Assembly: GCA_003254885.1 (NCBI GenBank)
Contig: QANT01001781.1
Coordinates: 1 to 64,000 of the forward strand
DNA length: 64,000 nucleotides
From: Purshia tridentata
Taxonomy: Eukaryota > Streptophyta > Magnoliopsida > Rosales > Rosaceae
Reading direction: 5' to 3'
Under the pieces are notes generated by a model. It searched no databases and was not told the DNA's origin. It worked only from the letters and a program-made list of their open reading frames with translations. A program made the position numbers and the translations under genes. Shown here piece by piece: positions 53,918 to 64,000 of the stretch. Position 1 is the stretch's first letter. Each line of letters starts with the position of its first letter.

Positions 53918-55075
53918 TTAGATAATATTTTCTTGTGAGGGCCATTCTTCAGAGTCAAGCAAAAAAGCCAAAGAATCTAAATCCAATGTGGCGCCATAGT
54001 CCTCAAGATTACAGGCATCAGTTCCGGACCAGTTATTGAGCATGGCCTCATCTAGCGGCAGAGACTGGTCAGCTATACACAAATCATCGCAGTACTCTCC
54101 CTTAACACCATCACCATGCTCACCCCCTGTTTGAAATTCGTCGCTGCCGAAGTTCAAGACATTGTTGTTGCAGTCCTCTGCATCAGTCCCCTGAAACCCT
54201 TCACTGCCACCATGGACTTGAAGCTCTAATGGGTTTGTGTAATTCTCATTATAAGGAAGTGGGAGTGGTGGGACTACCACTCTGGTGCACCTGGTGGCCC
54301 TGGTTTTAATTACTTGGTGCTGAGTGGCTGCAGCTGATGGTGATGATGAACCCGATGGCTCCATGTCGCGCTTTTTGGTTCTGTGTTTTCTTGGGGATGG
54401 GGAAGTCTCTTTTGATGATGACCCGGAAGTTGATTCAGGAGATTTAGCTTTCTTTGCCAAAGTAGTGTTCCAATAATTCTTGATTTCATTGTCTGTTCGC
54501 CCCGGTAGCCTTCCAGCTATTAGAGACCATCTATAACATATATAACCAAGAATTAAAATTTAATTCCAAGTATAATTCATCGGAAAAAAAAAAAAAAAAT
54601 TTCTGAGTAAGAACCTGTTGCCAAGAAGATTATGGAGTCTGACAATGAGTTCCTCTTCATCACCGGATATGTTGCCTCTCTTTATGTCTGGCCTCAGATA
54701 GTTTAGCCATCTAAGTCTACAACTCTTTCCACATCTCTTCAAACCTGCATTTGTTCACCCGCCATCAAATTCAGTGCAATATAGACTTCTGGGACACCCT
54801 AACATACCAATATTCATTTTTTGTACTAACGGGTTTTTGTAAAACAGTAGAAAAAAAACAGAACAGCCAGAAGAAGACACACATAAAAAGTGGTGAAGAA
54901 AATAAAGCAAAGCTTTGCTAGATATTTATATATATTATGTACCAGCTCTCTTGGGGAGGCTTCTCCATTTGCCTTCTCCATGGGCTTTGATGTAAGCTGT
55001 TAGTATTTTGTCTTCCAAGGCAGTCCAAGCTCCTCTGTTCAGTCCTTCTTTGGAGCAACATGGACTCCTCCCCAT
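53918..55075 (-). CDS. R2R3-MYB transcription factor, TT2-like (proanthocyanidin type)
   Basis: Three minus-strand exons, 55075-54943, 54744-54615 and 54530-53918, give 291 aa. The start [20 protein letters not shown] is the family's usual one. R2 and R3 (about residues 10-112) are complete, with all regularly spaced tryptophans and NYWNTTL at the end. The bHLH-contact signature in R3 ([20 protein letters not shown]) is present, so partnership with a TT8-type bHLH and a WD40 protein is expected. After R3, VIKTRATRC (about 161-169) matches the motif shared by TT2-type proanthocyanidin regulators. The acidic C-terminus ([15 protein letters not shown]) may activate transcription. Intron positions are the two typical of R2R3-MYBs. 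Likely role: switching on anthocyanidin reductase and leucoanthocyanidin reductase genes for condensed tannins. The role is inferred from the motifs. Confidence 0.93.
54485..54505 (+). promoter_or_regulatory. Putative miR858 target site in the MYB (transcript is minus strand)
   Basis: The plus strand reads ttcattgtctgttcgccccg and one further g, close to mature miR858 as I remember it (ttcgttgtctgttcgacctt plus one base). The MYB mRNA is thus nearly complementary across positions 2-15. The site encodes GRTDNE in R3. Confidence 0.6.
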
Positions 55076-55145
55076 CTTCTCCTCTCTCTCTCTGTTTCTC
55101 TCTCTTACTCTCTCTGTTTCTCTCAAACAGGCAGAGGACGTGGCC

Positions 55146-55154
55146 CTTTTATAG
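55146..55154 (-). promoter_or_regulatory. TATA box of the TT2-like MYB
   Basis: The minus strand reads cgctataaaagggccacgtcc, with ctataaaag about 70-80 bp upstream of the start codon. A CT-rich leader (ctctctctctgtttctctc on the plus strand) lies between. Confidence 0.65.
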
Positions 55155-55155
55155 C

Positions 55156-57447
55156 GTATTCAATAATTAAAAAGGAGACTTCCACTGAAGTAGGTAGGTG
55201 ACTGTTGCTCAAGTATTGTAGTTTGCGCAGGGCCTTTGGGCATTGAGGTGGCCAATAAAGTCTAACAAGAAACTGTTTTTTGGTGTGTTAAGATTAAGAA
55301 AATCAAACCACTCATGATATACTAGATATCTTAAAATATATATATATAGTATTCTATTTAGTATGTACTATATACTTATACATAGGAGTAATATGTGTAT
55401 ATTTATTTGGGGAAAAGATCTCAGAATATTTCTATGCTGCTCTTGTATCTTATGAGATATAACTTCTTGTGGTGTTGTACTATGGTCGGTAGACAGGTGG
55501 CAGAATAATACACGCAATTCCTGCCCAATCTAAATGATATTAATTCATCATCCACAGGACCACAACATCAATTTCATTTCGTAATGTGATTCATTTTCCA
55601 TATGTCATTAAAAAATGTTTCCTCTGTTTTGTAGCCCAAAGGGGGGTTTGGTTCATTGGAGAGAAGTTTGGTCCAAAAAATATTGGTCTTGTGTTTGAAA
55701 TTAAGCATGATATCCGTTGGTGTGTGCACCAAGAGAGTTACATGGTGATTTAACAGGTAAGAAGTAAGACCACCATTTATGACTTTCTTTCAAACAAATT
55801 AATTAATTAATGATTCTTGCACAACTAAATATGCATCCAATTATATGGTATAGATGTGCAAGAATATTTCCTAAAGATTGGTTAGAGTAATTAACACACT
55901 GCCAATATTATTACTTTTGTTTAGGGATCCGATTTATCTGCTTCAAGATTATGTTGTTAGATGAATTTCATAAAATTTAGTCATTTCTAGCAATTCAATA
56001 ATTAGAAGAGACCACATCAATTTATTTAATATTTTAACGAAAATTTACCATTTCTAAGTTAAACTCTCTTATTAGCTCATAAATAAAAAACAAACAAAAA
56101 ACCTCTGTTTAGCATTAGTTGAAACAAACCCATCTCTGTCTTTGTTCTTTCCCTTTAGGAAGAATCTCTCTTGATCAATCTTTCTCACCCCTACATCAAT
56201 CTCTATGCTTTGACCTCCATTGCATCTAAAACTATTTTCTCCATCTTTCTTATGTTGCCGTTAGATTTGGTAGTGTGAAAGCCACTCAATGAATCAATTG
56301 TGTGCAGCATTTGCTATATCTCTTTTGTAGTTTTAATGCAATTTATTGAGTCTTGTTCTTGAAATTTTTTTTAAAGTTGAAAATATTCAGTTTGGAGTAG
56401 AACAACTCTCCTTCCCTGCATATTCAAGAAGCACCAAAGGTTCGTCTTTTCTTAAAGAAATATAAAAGATAAAATAAAAAGACTGGCCAGACAATAACCT
56501 GAAAAACCAAAACTCAGAAATTTCTCACATAGAGAAACAACGTGTCAAAATTTGTGAAAGAGAAAAGTCCCAAAAGAGTACGTCTATCTCCGTGGCTAGA
56601 CTAATTGGCATATGCTCAACTACCAAGTATTGAATATCAATCCATGGAGGTACGTAGCTGATTGATACTCAACCTAAAGATGAAGAAGTTCATATGGGTT
56701 TAAAAGTAGAAAGCGGAGAACGATTGGCTGGAAAGCTTTTTTTTCCGTATAGACAAACTTATATTAGCTGTCATAGTCGCTTTTTAAACTATCAGATTAC
56801 TTGAAAGAACAAGATTTTATTAAATTAAGACACTAGACAACATAGTATTGAAAGGCAGAGATCGAAGCTGAATCCTTAATTTGTTTAGTCAATGATTTCA
56901 TATATGAGGATGAACCACGAGGACTGCAGAGAGATAGTCCAATATTGTGGTTTAAAGTACACTTGTACAATGAGTTCTGCTAATTATGAAATAAACCTTA
57001 AAGAAGGGACCAAGACATAGTCCATTTATGGTTCTTCTTCTTTTTCGGTCTGATACTCTATTTAGCAGATCGAGGTCGACTTTTGGAACCAGAAGGAAAT
57101 GTACAGAGGATCCCATGCACGTCCTAAGTTCTTAAACTGTGGCCCCCTTCCTTTTTGTCATGAGTCCTAACAAAATTATTGGTGATTTATCTTAATATGA
57201 ATAAATACCATTTAACTTCGTTACTTACCAAGTTACCCCTTCCTTTTATGTTATTGCTGGGTTTTTCCGTGAATGTTAATTAATTAATTATAAAGCTTGC
57301 ATTTGTTTCGATATGATATGGATTAATTAGGATTCATTAATTTGTTATATGGTCATTTAATGAGATCATGCTTCTCATTACTAACTTGTTAAATTATATA
57401 TAAATATGAATATTATGTTGTCCATATTTGAGATATTAGAAATAACT
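55156..57447. other. Intergenic, no gene recognised
   Basis: Promoter side of the minus-strand MYB, then AT-rich DNA. No open frame or RNA gene recognised. Confidence 0.5.
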
Positions 57448-57945
57448 ATTGGAATCATTCCATTATTTTACCATCTGTTTCATGTGCCTCGTCTATACAA
57501 TAATACAAACTTAAAATAACACAACACCTAGACTCACTCAATTATGTTCAAAATCTGGGATGTGCTAGAATTTGCTTAAATCATGCCGAAACTACAGTCA
57601 TACTGTTAGAATCATGTTTTGTTGTCACATTTATCAATGTTTTAAAAGATTAACAATACAATGTTTGAAACATGCATGGTTTATATAGTCATTTTTATTG
57701 GAATCATTCCATTATTTTACCATCTGTTTCATGTGCCTCGTCTATACAATAATACAAACTTAAAATAACACAACACCTAGACTCACTCAATTATGTTCAA
57801 AATCTGGGATGTGCTAGAATTTGCTTAAATCATGCCGAAACTACAGTCATACTGTTAGAATCATGTTTTGTTGTCACATTTATCAATGTTTTAAAAGATT
57901 AACAATACAATGTTTGAAACATGCATGGTTTATATAGTCATTTTT
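57448..57945. repeat. Perfect-looking 249-bp tandem duplication
   Basis: Copy 1 is 57448-57696 and copy 2 is 57697-57945, both starting attggaatcattccattatt. I found no difference between the copies by eye. Either a very recent duplication or an assembly artefact. Non-coding. Confidence 0.92.
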
Positions 57946-59682
57946 ATACGCAAATTGATCACCATAAATTCAATTTTCAAATTGCATGTCTAAATCGACA
58001 TAAGAGAGTTTTAGCTGATCGATAGTTTCACTTTAGTTTGCATATCTATATATTAATAATTATGAACATATTATAATTTAAATAAATGAATCATAATACC
58101 ACCTTAGTAATTTAAATCGTCACGGAGAATGATTGCGATCGAGAATCTCTTATAGTCTTATGCAGCAGCCTCTCCTGCATAAAACAAGTGAATTAATGAT
58201 CATGTAAAACTTGAGGTACGTACGTTTTTTGTGGCCGACACCATTGAGATTCATTCTCCTCCATTAATATAATGGATTAATAAGTTTGGCAATGAGCTGC
58301 TAGCACATGTGTTTTGCAGTAATTAAGTACTGTGATTGACAGGTACTTGCAATTGTCTGTAGTACGTTAATTAGTTAGATCCCGATCCTTGAAAGTTGAA
58401 ACACAAAAAAGTTACCGGCGGCTACTGATCAAATTCAACGCGGCCAAGGTTCAGACTTGAGAGTTTAGAATTTGAGAATTTTACCCAGCCATATATATAT
58501 ATATATGCATTAGTTATTATATTTGGACCACGTGATAGGGAAATTGTCACAGACAACGACTTGTGTGTCGTACGTTCTTAATTTCTAGGGGTATCGATCG
58601 ATCATTATATTCTCCATCTAACTTTCAATCCTTTCCACTGTGTAACTGAGACTTTTAAGTGAGAGATTAATTGAGTCAGGTGCTTCATCATCTTCTTCAC
58701 TGCCCTAGCTCTCTCAACCCACGTTTCACTTATTATTTCACCCACCTCCTTATCAATTCAATTTTGCGAATAGCTTTAATTTATATACATCTAGGAATTA
58801 TTTGAGTTAATTAGTAACTTTTTTTGGGTTGTTTCATTTTAAATCATAGTAAACTTCAAGATAAATGAATTATATATGAATTTGATAAGCCTCAGTAGTT
58901 ATTTTATCCCTTCAATTATGACTTATGTGTCAAATTTTTCTCTAGATTAAAATTTTGCTAAACTAAAGTATTAAACTTTTTAAAATAGGTTAGTATATAT
59001 GGTGTCAATATGACTGAATTTAAGCGTGTGAATGCATGAGTATTTCTTCGCATTTCGTCTAAATTTTTCCCCAAAAGTTTGTGTGAGTATATAATGAACC
59101 ATGTACACTCAAAACTTTACATGAGCCAAACTTGATATGACTTTAGCAAGACTTGTTCTCTTTCTTGAAATTTTGGGCATAATGAGGAACAAATTTGGTC
59201 AATTACCAGTAAATTGAGATATACCCACAAGACTCATGTTAGGCTTTGAACAAGAATAATCATTTTGCTCTTGTACAAAGGGCACGTGATATGTTTTGGA
59301 CGAAAAATTAGATGAAATGATGAAACCACATTTTTAATTTGAGGAGCAATTTGACATCCAAATTATAGTTGATAAAGCAAAATGAGTATTAACTATTAAG
59401 CCATTTAATTAAGCGCAATAAGCCTATAAAGGCTAATACCTGCCAATAACTCATTTATCAGGTGAAAAATCACTTTGTTGGTGTGGTTTTTTCAGTCCCA
59501 TCAATCTTTTATGAAATCACGTTTTTAGATGAAATAAACAAGAATTTTCTCCCATGGACGGGGACAATAAATAATAAATAATTATCAACACAGGCACTTG
59601 CAAGGACCCTTTAGGCCTTTGCAAGTGATCATCATACGGGCTCCTGCAATGTCATGATATGGCATATATATATATAGGATGA
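57946..59682. other. Intergenic, no gene recognised
   Basis: AT-rich with short TA runs (about 58492-58506). Nothing coding seen. Confidence 0.5.
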
Positions 59683-59899
59683 TAAAATTTACAATAATGC
59701 TATTCTTACCATATTTTTATACTATATTTGTTGTACCATTTTACGTGTCATTATTGTACTGGCAGGGTATTTTCTTATTTTTAGGGTTTTTATTTTTATT
59801 TTTTTAGTGCCCAATGTATGAATGCCATGTAGATTGCCACATAAAATGGTATAAAATATAGTATAAAATGTGGTAAGTGTAGCATTTTTGTAAAATTTA
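59683..59899. mobile_element. Short MITE, probably Mutator-type
   Basis: The 199-bp element (59692-59890) has inverted ends: the left begins caataatgctattcttacca and the right, reverse-complemented, reads caaaaatgctacacttacca. The symmetry continues through accatattttatacta-type sequence and gtaccattttacgtg/cacataaaatggta. Flanking 9-bp direct repeats taaaattta lie at 59683-59691 and 59891-59899. No coding capacity. Confidence 0.75.
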
Positions 59900-61331
59900 A
59901 TACATATTCAGATCTTCTGTTTAATATATAGCTAGCTATATATATATGTGTGTGTGTGTAAGATGGGCTACTGCAATGTGATAAGGTATATGTCACTAAA
60001 TAAACCGACCCATTACTCATCGTATGTAAGCACATTTTTTTTCTTTCTATTTATCTGTGGGAAGATTGGTAAAGGTAGATAAGCAAGTGGATCTAGATCA
60101 GCTCATCATTTATTGTGATTTAATGAGAATGGAGTACTTAATTTCGGTCAACAAAATTGCAGACTAATGCAGATGTACAGCTACTGAGCTACATAACATT
60201 GGCCGGGGACCCGATTCAGATAATGTTGTCAATAAATTTGCTTCCTTAAATTAAGATTCTATGGCTATGGTCCTGATCATTCATTAAACTCGATCTTAAA
60301 AACTTGTTATTGATTCATATATATGGCATTCAACCCTCATATTTGATACATATTTAACATTGTAGACACAACACGTACGTATCTTATTTGTAGTATAATT
60401 AAGAAAAAAAGATATATGTGAGTTATTAATATTAACAATGATTCATGTTGATGATCCCACGATATATTCAAACAAGGCAATGGAGAGTGAAGAAATAATT
60501 GATCCCACAAACTCGATCTGTTTGATTTTGACATTCTACTTGGAGTAATCATTGGTAAAATATATATATATGTTATGTTCTTATTGCTCTTTTGCTTTTT
60601 TGGTTTCGCACACGAACAAAAAATTGATGAAATAAGAGACATATATGCATAAAGGAAAAAGACCTAACGAACTTTCAAAATTCTAAGACCGTACTGGGAA
60701 AGTTAGCTTGGAAAAGATCCCACTCCCCAGAAATTAAATATAAGCTATATATTTGAATTGGACTGGTAGTTGAATGAATCGAATGTGGCACAAATTAATT
60801 AATACAATTAATTGAAGCTGGAGCTTCTCTTAAACTTTATATACAATAATTAATCCAACATGACCATGTCCTTTATATATTATATACATGGTCACATGAA
60901 CCCTAATTCCCTAAAAATTAAACAATATTATCCTCATACAATTCAGTATTAGAGCTTAATTAGCTAGCTAGAGACATATATATATTACCACTTAATTACT
61001 TTTAATTAATTAATTCATCTTATTAATCAGTATAAGTAGACGACATCGCTTGGGTTCATTGCAGCAAATGCAACCTGAACCACGTTGGTCGTTAAAATTA
61101 AAAAATTATAATATGTAGACTCCAAAGTCCAAAAATCTATATATATTCTTCAAGATATATTATCCTTGAATTAATATATATATATATATATATGTAGGAA
61201 CCAATTACTGTGTGACTAGTGCGTGTCGTTTATAGAAGACTATCTACACAAACCGATCGTTCGATCGATCTCGTATCAGCTTAGAGACAGAGACAGCTCT
61301 AGCAAAGCAGCTAGCTGGTGGGTTCCAATCA
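59900..61331. other. Intergenic and upstream region of second MYB
   Basis: AT-rich with TA/TG runs (59937-59958, 61173-61193). The stretch at about 61245-61331 (atcgatcgatc, gagacagagacagctc) is the probable leader of the MYB at 61332. No TATA box assigned. Confidence 0.45.
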
Positions 61332-62179
61332 ATGGGTCGAAGTCCTTGTTGTTCTAAGGAGGGACTAAACAAAGGACCATGGACAGCTCAAGAAGACAAA
61401 ATGCTTGCAGATCATATCAAAGCCCATGGTGAAGGAAAATGGAATCACATTCCAAAACAAGCAGGTAACTAATATTCATGATTATATTAATAAATATATA
61501 TATCAAGTACTGGGTTTAACTTATATGTTGCATATATGCAGGGCTGAAGAGATGTGGGAAGAGTTGCAGGCTTCGTTGGCTGAATTATCTGAGACCAAAT
61601 ATTAATCGAGGCAACTTTACAGAGGAGGAACAAGACCTCATTCTCAGGCTTCACAAACTCTTAGGCAACAGGTAGTTAGCTAGCTGGGTCCTAATTAATT
61701 AATTGACTTTATTTACTTAATTAGTTTGGATTAAGTAATTTGTGTTGCATATAAATAGATGGTCTTTGATAGCGGGGAGAATTCCAGGGCGAACAGACAG
61801 TGAAATCAAGAATTACTTGAACAGCAATTTATGCAAGAAACTAGAACCAGCTGCAGAAGCAACAGTGGATAATAATATTATTGTTAATCCAGAAAATAGT
61901 AATTTATCAGGTACACCCTCCTCCTCCTCCTCCTCCTACAGTGAGGCCTCAGGAGAAGAAGATTCCAGGGCGGACTTGAAATGGATGGATCTTTACATGA
62001 GCAGCAGGGAGATAAGCCTTTCGGAGTTTCTGGATACTGACTTTACAAAGTTTGCGAATCTTGTATCTCAGCATGTCATGCAGTACAACTTGGGTGAAGC
62101 TCATTGTGCTCAAAAAGCCTATCTGGAGGATTCGGATTTTGAACCTCTGCCTGCTTTAATCGACTTCATTCCTCACTAA
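61332..62179 (+). CDS. R2R3-MYB, TT2-related but divergent in R3
   Basis: Three exons, 61332-61464, 61542-61671 and 61759-62179, give 227 aa; the first two exons have exactly the lengths (133 and 130) of the two flanking MYBs. It starts [20 protein letters not shown] and has an intact R2 and the bHLH-contact signature [21 protein letters not shown]3 ends IKNYLNSNL instead of the near-universal NYWNT.L: Leu108 (codon ttg) replaces the last conserved tryptophan. The C-terminal part is short, with a Ser run from a (TCC)n tract (61915-61936) and an acidic end; no TT2 VIKT.ATRC motif. Open throughout with normal splice sites, so probably expressed. It could bind DNA weakly or act as a competitor for bHLH partners; this is inference. 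Confidence 0.88.
61784..61804 (+). promoter_or_regulatory. Putative miR858 target site
   Basis: ccagggcgaacagacagtga plus one a is nearly complementary to miR858 as remembered, in the same codons (GRTDSE) as the site in the neighbouring MYB. Confidence 0.5.
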
Positions 62180-63610
62180 ATATGAGTTTGTTGTTTTTTT
62201 CAAACGCAAGGCTGGATTAAAGATGCGAGATTAATAAAGTTCAACTTTGATATTTACTTGATCATTCTCTTTTGGGCTTGAGAAGTGGACTTAAGATTGT
62301 ATAATTCAATAATGGCCTTCAGTGCAAAAATTAAATACATATCTGTTTGGGCCAGCATGGGCCTAGCAGAAAAAACTATCAATTGAGGGACTGGAATCTC
62401 GGATTTTCTTTGCTCAAATCTGTATATCAATGGGTTGGTTGGATTGGAGTGAGGTCACACTCATATTCCCTACCCTTTTAGCCAAGGCAGACTCTTGTAC
62501 TTTATTCTTTACACATATGACACGCCATCAAATTTAACTAATTTGAATTGATTTGCTAAATTGAATTGGACTCAGTTTATTGGATTTGGGGTAAAGTGAG
62601 TGAAGAGAGAGAGAGAGAGAGAGCAGTTTGAGAAAGGAGTAAATAGGCAGGCGAATGTGGGTGGGTACTTCACTGGATCTGGAAGTGTAATAATTGTATG
62701 ATTTTTATGCCAAACTTGGTTGGAAATTGGAATTGAATTCCTAGGGACCTCCTATCAGTAATAGGGTGGGTGGACTGGTGAATATATTGCTATAAGTTGT
62801 CAAGGACAAAGGACCACCACCACCATTAATCATCTCTTTCAATTATGAATTCTGTGCATGTCCAACTTCTCCCACCCAAAAAAAAAAAAACACAAACTCA
62901 CTCCTCCAAACTATTTTCATATATTTAATCCCCCGACTGCTGTGCACAGGAGAAAACTGACTCTCATATGGGACAGATAAATCCTGACTGCTGTGCATGA
63001 ATTCCATACATTGATCTTATAAATTTTCATAAAATTATAATCCTCTCCACTAAACACATCGCAGCACATAGAGCTTCACAGTTCACGTAACCAAACAGCC
63101 CTCAAGGCACGTATGTATTCACTGCACTGCAATTATATGTAGGAGTAGACTAGTGTTATTGTTTTGTACCACACCATGTAGCCATGTAGGACCAACTACA
63201 TTTATAATTCTATCCTCTGTAGTCTATATACAGCATGTAATTACCGCTGCACACAATTTGCTTTGCCTTTTACAGCACATTGTAGGGATTTTCCAATTGT
63301 TTTTGCCTTTTTTTCTGTTTTGCTTTGCCGACACATATATTGTAGGCACTAGAATTAATATTTTCTAATGCTAATAAAGGGGTAATACTGCCTACCAAAG
63401 CCGAACTAGCTAGTGGCTAATTTTTACTCAAATATCATTAATAGTCGTTTGAAACAAGTAAGTAATATATATAAGTTCTGTCACTCCCCAATAGATCCCA
63501 TGAAAGCTATGTTTCCTCAGAGACCAGGGAGCGAGAGAGAGAGAAAAAAGTAAGACAGAAAGATTGATAAGAATTCATATAGCCAAAGTATTTAAGTTTG
63601 ATTTCAGATT
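62180..63610. other. Intergenic between two MYBs
   Basis: The first 100-200 bp are probably 3' untranslated sequence. A GA repeat lies at 62604-62622. A GA-rich leader (gagcgagagagagagaaaaaag) at 63530-63551 precedes the third MYB. No other gene. Confidence 0.5.
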
Positions 63611-64000
63611 ATGGGAAGAAGCCCTTGTTGCTCTAAGGAGGGACTGAACAAAGGAGCTTGGACTGCTCTGGAGGACCAAGTTCTGACAGACTACATCAAA
63701 ACCCATGGAGAAGGAAAATGGAGAAGGATTCCAAACGAAGCTGGTGAGTTTGGGTTTTAATTAATTAGTTTTGGGTCCACGAAATGAATCACATTGATTA
63801 ATTTACATGATAAGTTTGGGTTGGTGTGCATGCATGTAGGTCTCAAGAGGTGCGGAAAGAGTTGTAGACTGAGGTGGCTGAATTATCTGAGACCTGATAT
63901 CAAAAGGGGTAACATAACTCAAGAGGAAGAGGATCTCATCATTAGGCTCCACAACCTATTAGGCAACAGGTTTTCTTCTTCTTCTTCTTTTTTTTTTTTT
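63611..64000 (+). CDS. R2R3-MYB, TT2-like, cut by window edge
   Basis: Two exons are visible, 63611-63743 and 63840-63969, followed by a donor (gttttc) and the start of intron 2. The protein starts [20 protein letters not shown] and is visible to LLGNR (88 residues): all of R2 (through [20 protein letters not shown]) and the first part of R3, with the start of the bHLH-contact signature ([13 protein letters not shown]). Exon lengths and splice phases are identical to the other two MYBs here, showing common origin by local duplication. It is closer to the first MYB ([20 protein letters not shown]) than to the second. Whether it keeps the R3 tryptophan and the TT2 motif lies outside the window. 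Confidence 0.92.

Overview
The window is nuclear DNA of a dicot plant: AT-rich, intron-bearing genes with GT-AG junctions separated by long intergenic tracts full of simple repeats. Gene content (PRMT10, CYP734A, RAN, AKT1 and a cluster of TT2-like R2R3-MYBs) and a Ty1-copia-type solo LTR fit a woody rosid, perhaps Rosaceae. That placement is inference. Protein identities rest on motifs and remembered family sequences; no search was run. Exon joins were checked by reading frame across each junction.

Layout. 1-1.4 kb: a hairpin-forming 31-bp minisatellite and a broken tetraspanin exon. 1.9-4.5 kb (+): arginine methyltransferase PRMT10. 5.5-5.8 kb (+): small tail-anchored protein. 9.7-11.4 kb (+): Agenet/ENT Tudor-like protein. 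17.5-20.2 kb (-): CYP734A, a brassinosteroid-inactivating P450. 20.2-29 kb: a long gene-poor stretch with an orphan promoter-like block and a hairpin. 29-31.1 kb (-): the nuclear-transport GTPase RAN. 32.2-34.1 kb (+): a four-exon small conserved protein. 34.6-35.0 kb: a foldback MITE with a 9-bp target duplication. 35.8-36.2 kb (-): intronless 127-aa protein. 36.5-44.5 kb: intergenic, with a solo LTR. 44.5-50.3 kb (+): AKT1 inward K+ channel in 11 exons, one intron being GC-AG. 53.9-55.1 kb (-), 61.3-62.2 kb (+) and 63.6 kb to the edge (+): three related R2R3-MYBs.

Most genes are independent housekeeping or regulatory units, each with its own promoter. Two context signals stand out. CYP734A and AKT1 lie about 24 kb apart here, and their Arabidopsis counterparts (At2g26710 and At2g26650) are also near neighbours, which suggests old synteny. 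The right end is a local MYB cluster of the TT2/proanthocyanidin type: the first member carries the TT2-type C-terminal motif, and the second lacks it and has lost the last conserved tryptophan of R3. Intergenic DNA shows repeated local tandem duplications (69-299 bp) and two Mutator-type MITEs. I found no clearly new biological system; the MYB cluster and its divergent middle member are the best leads.
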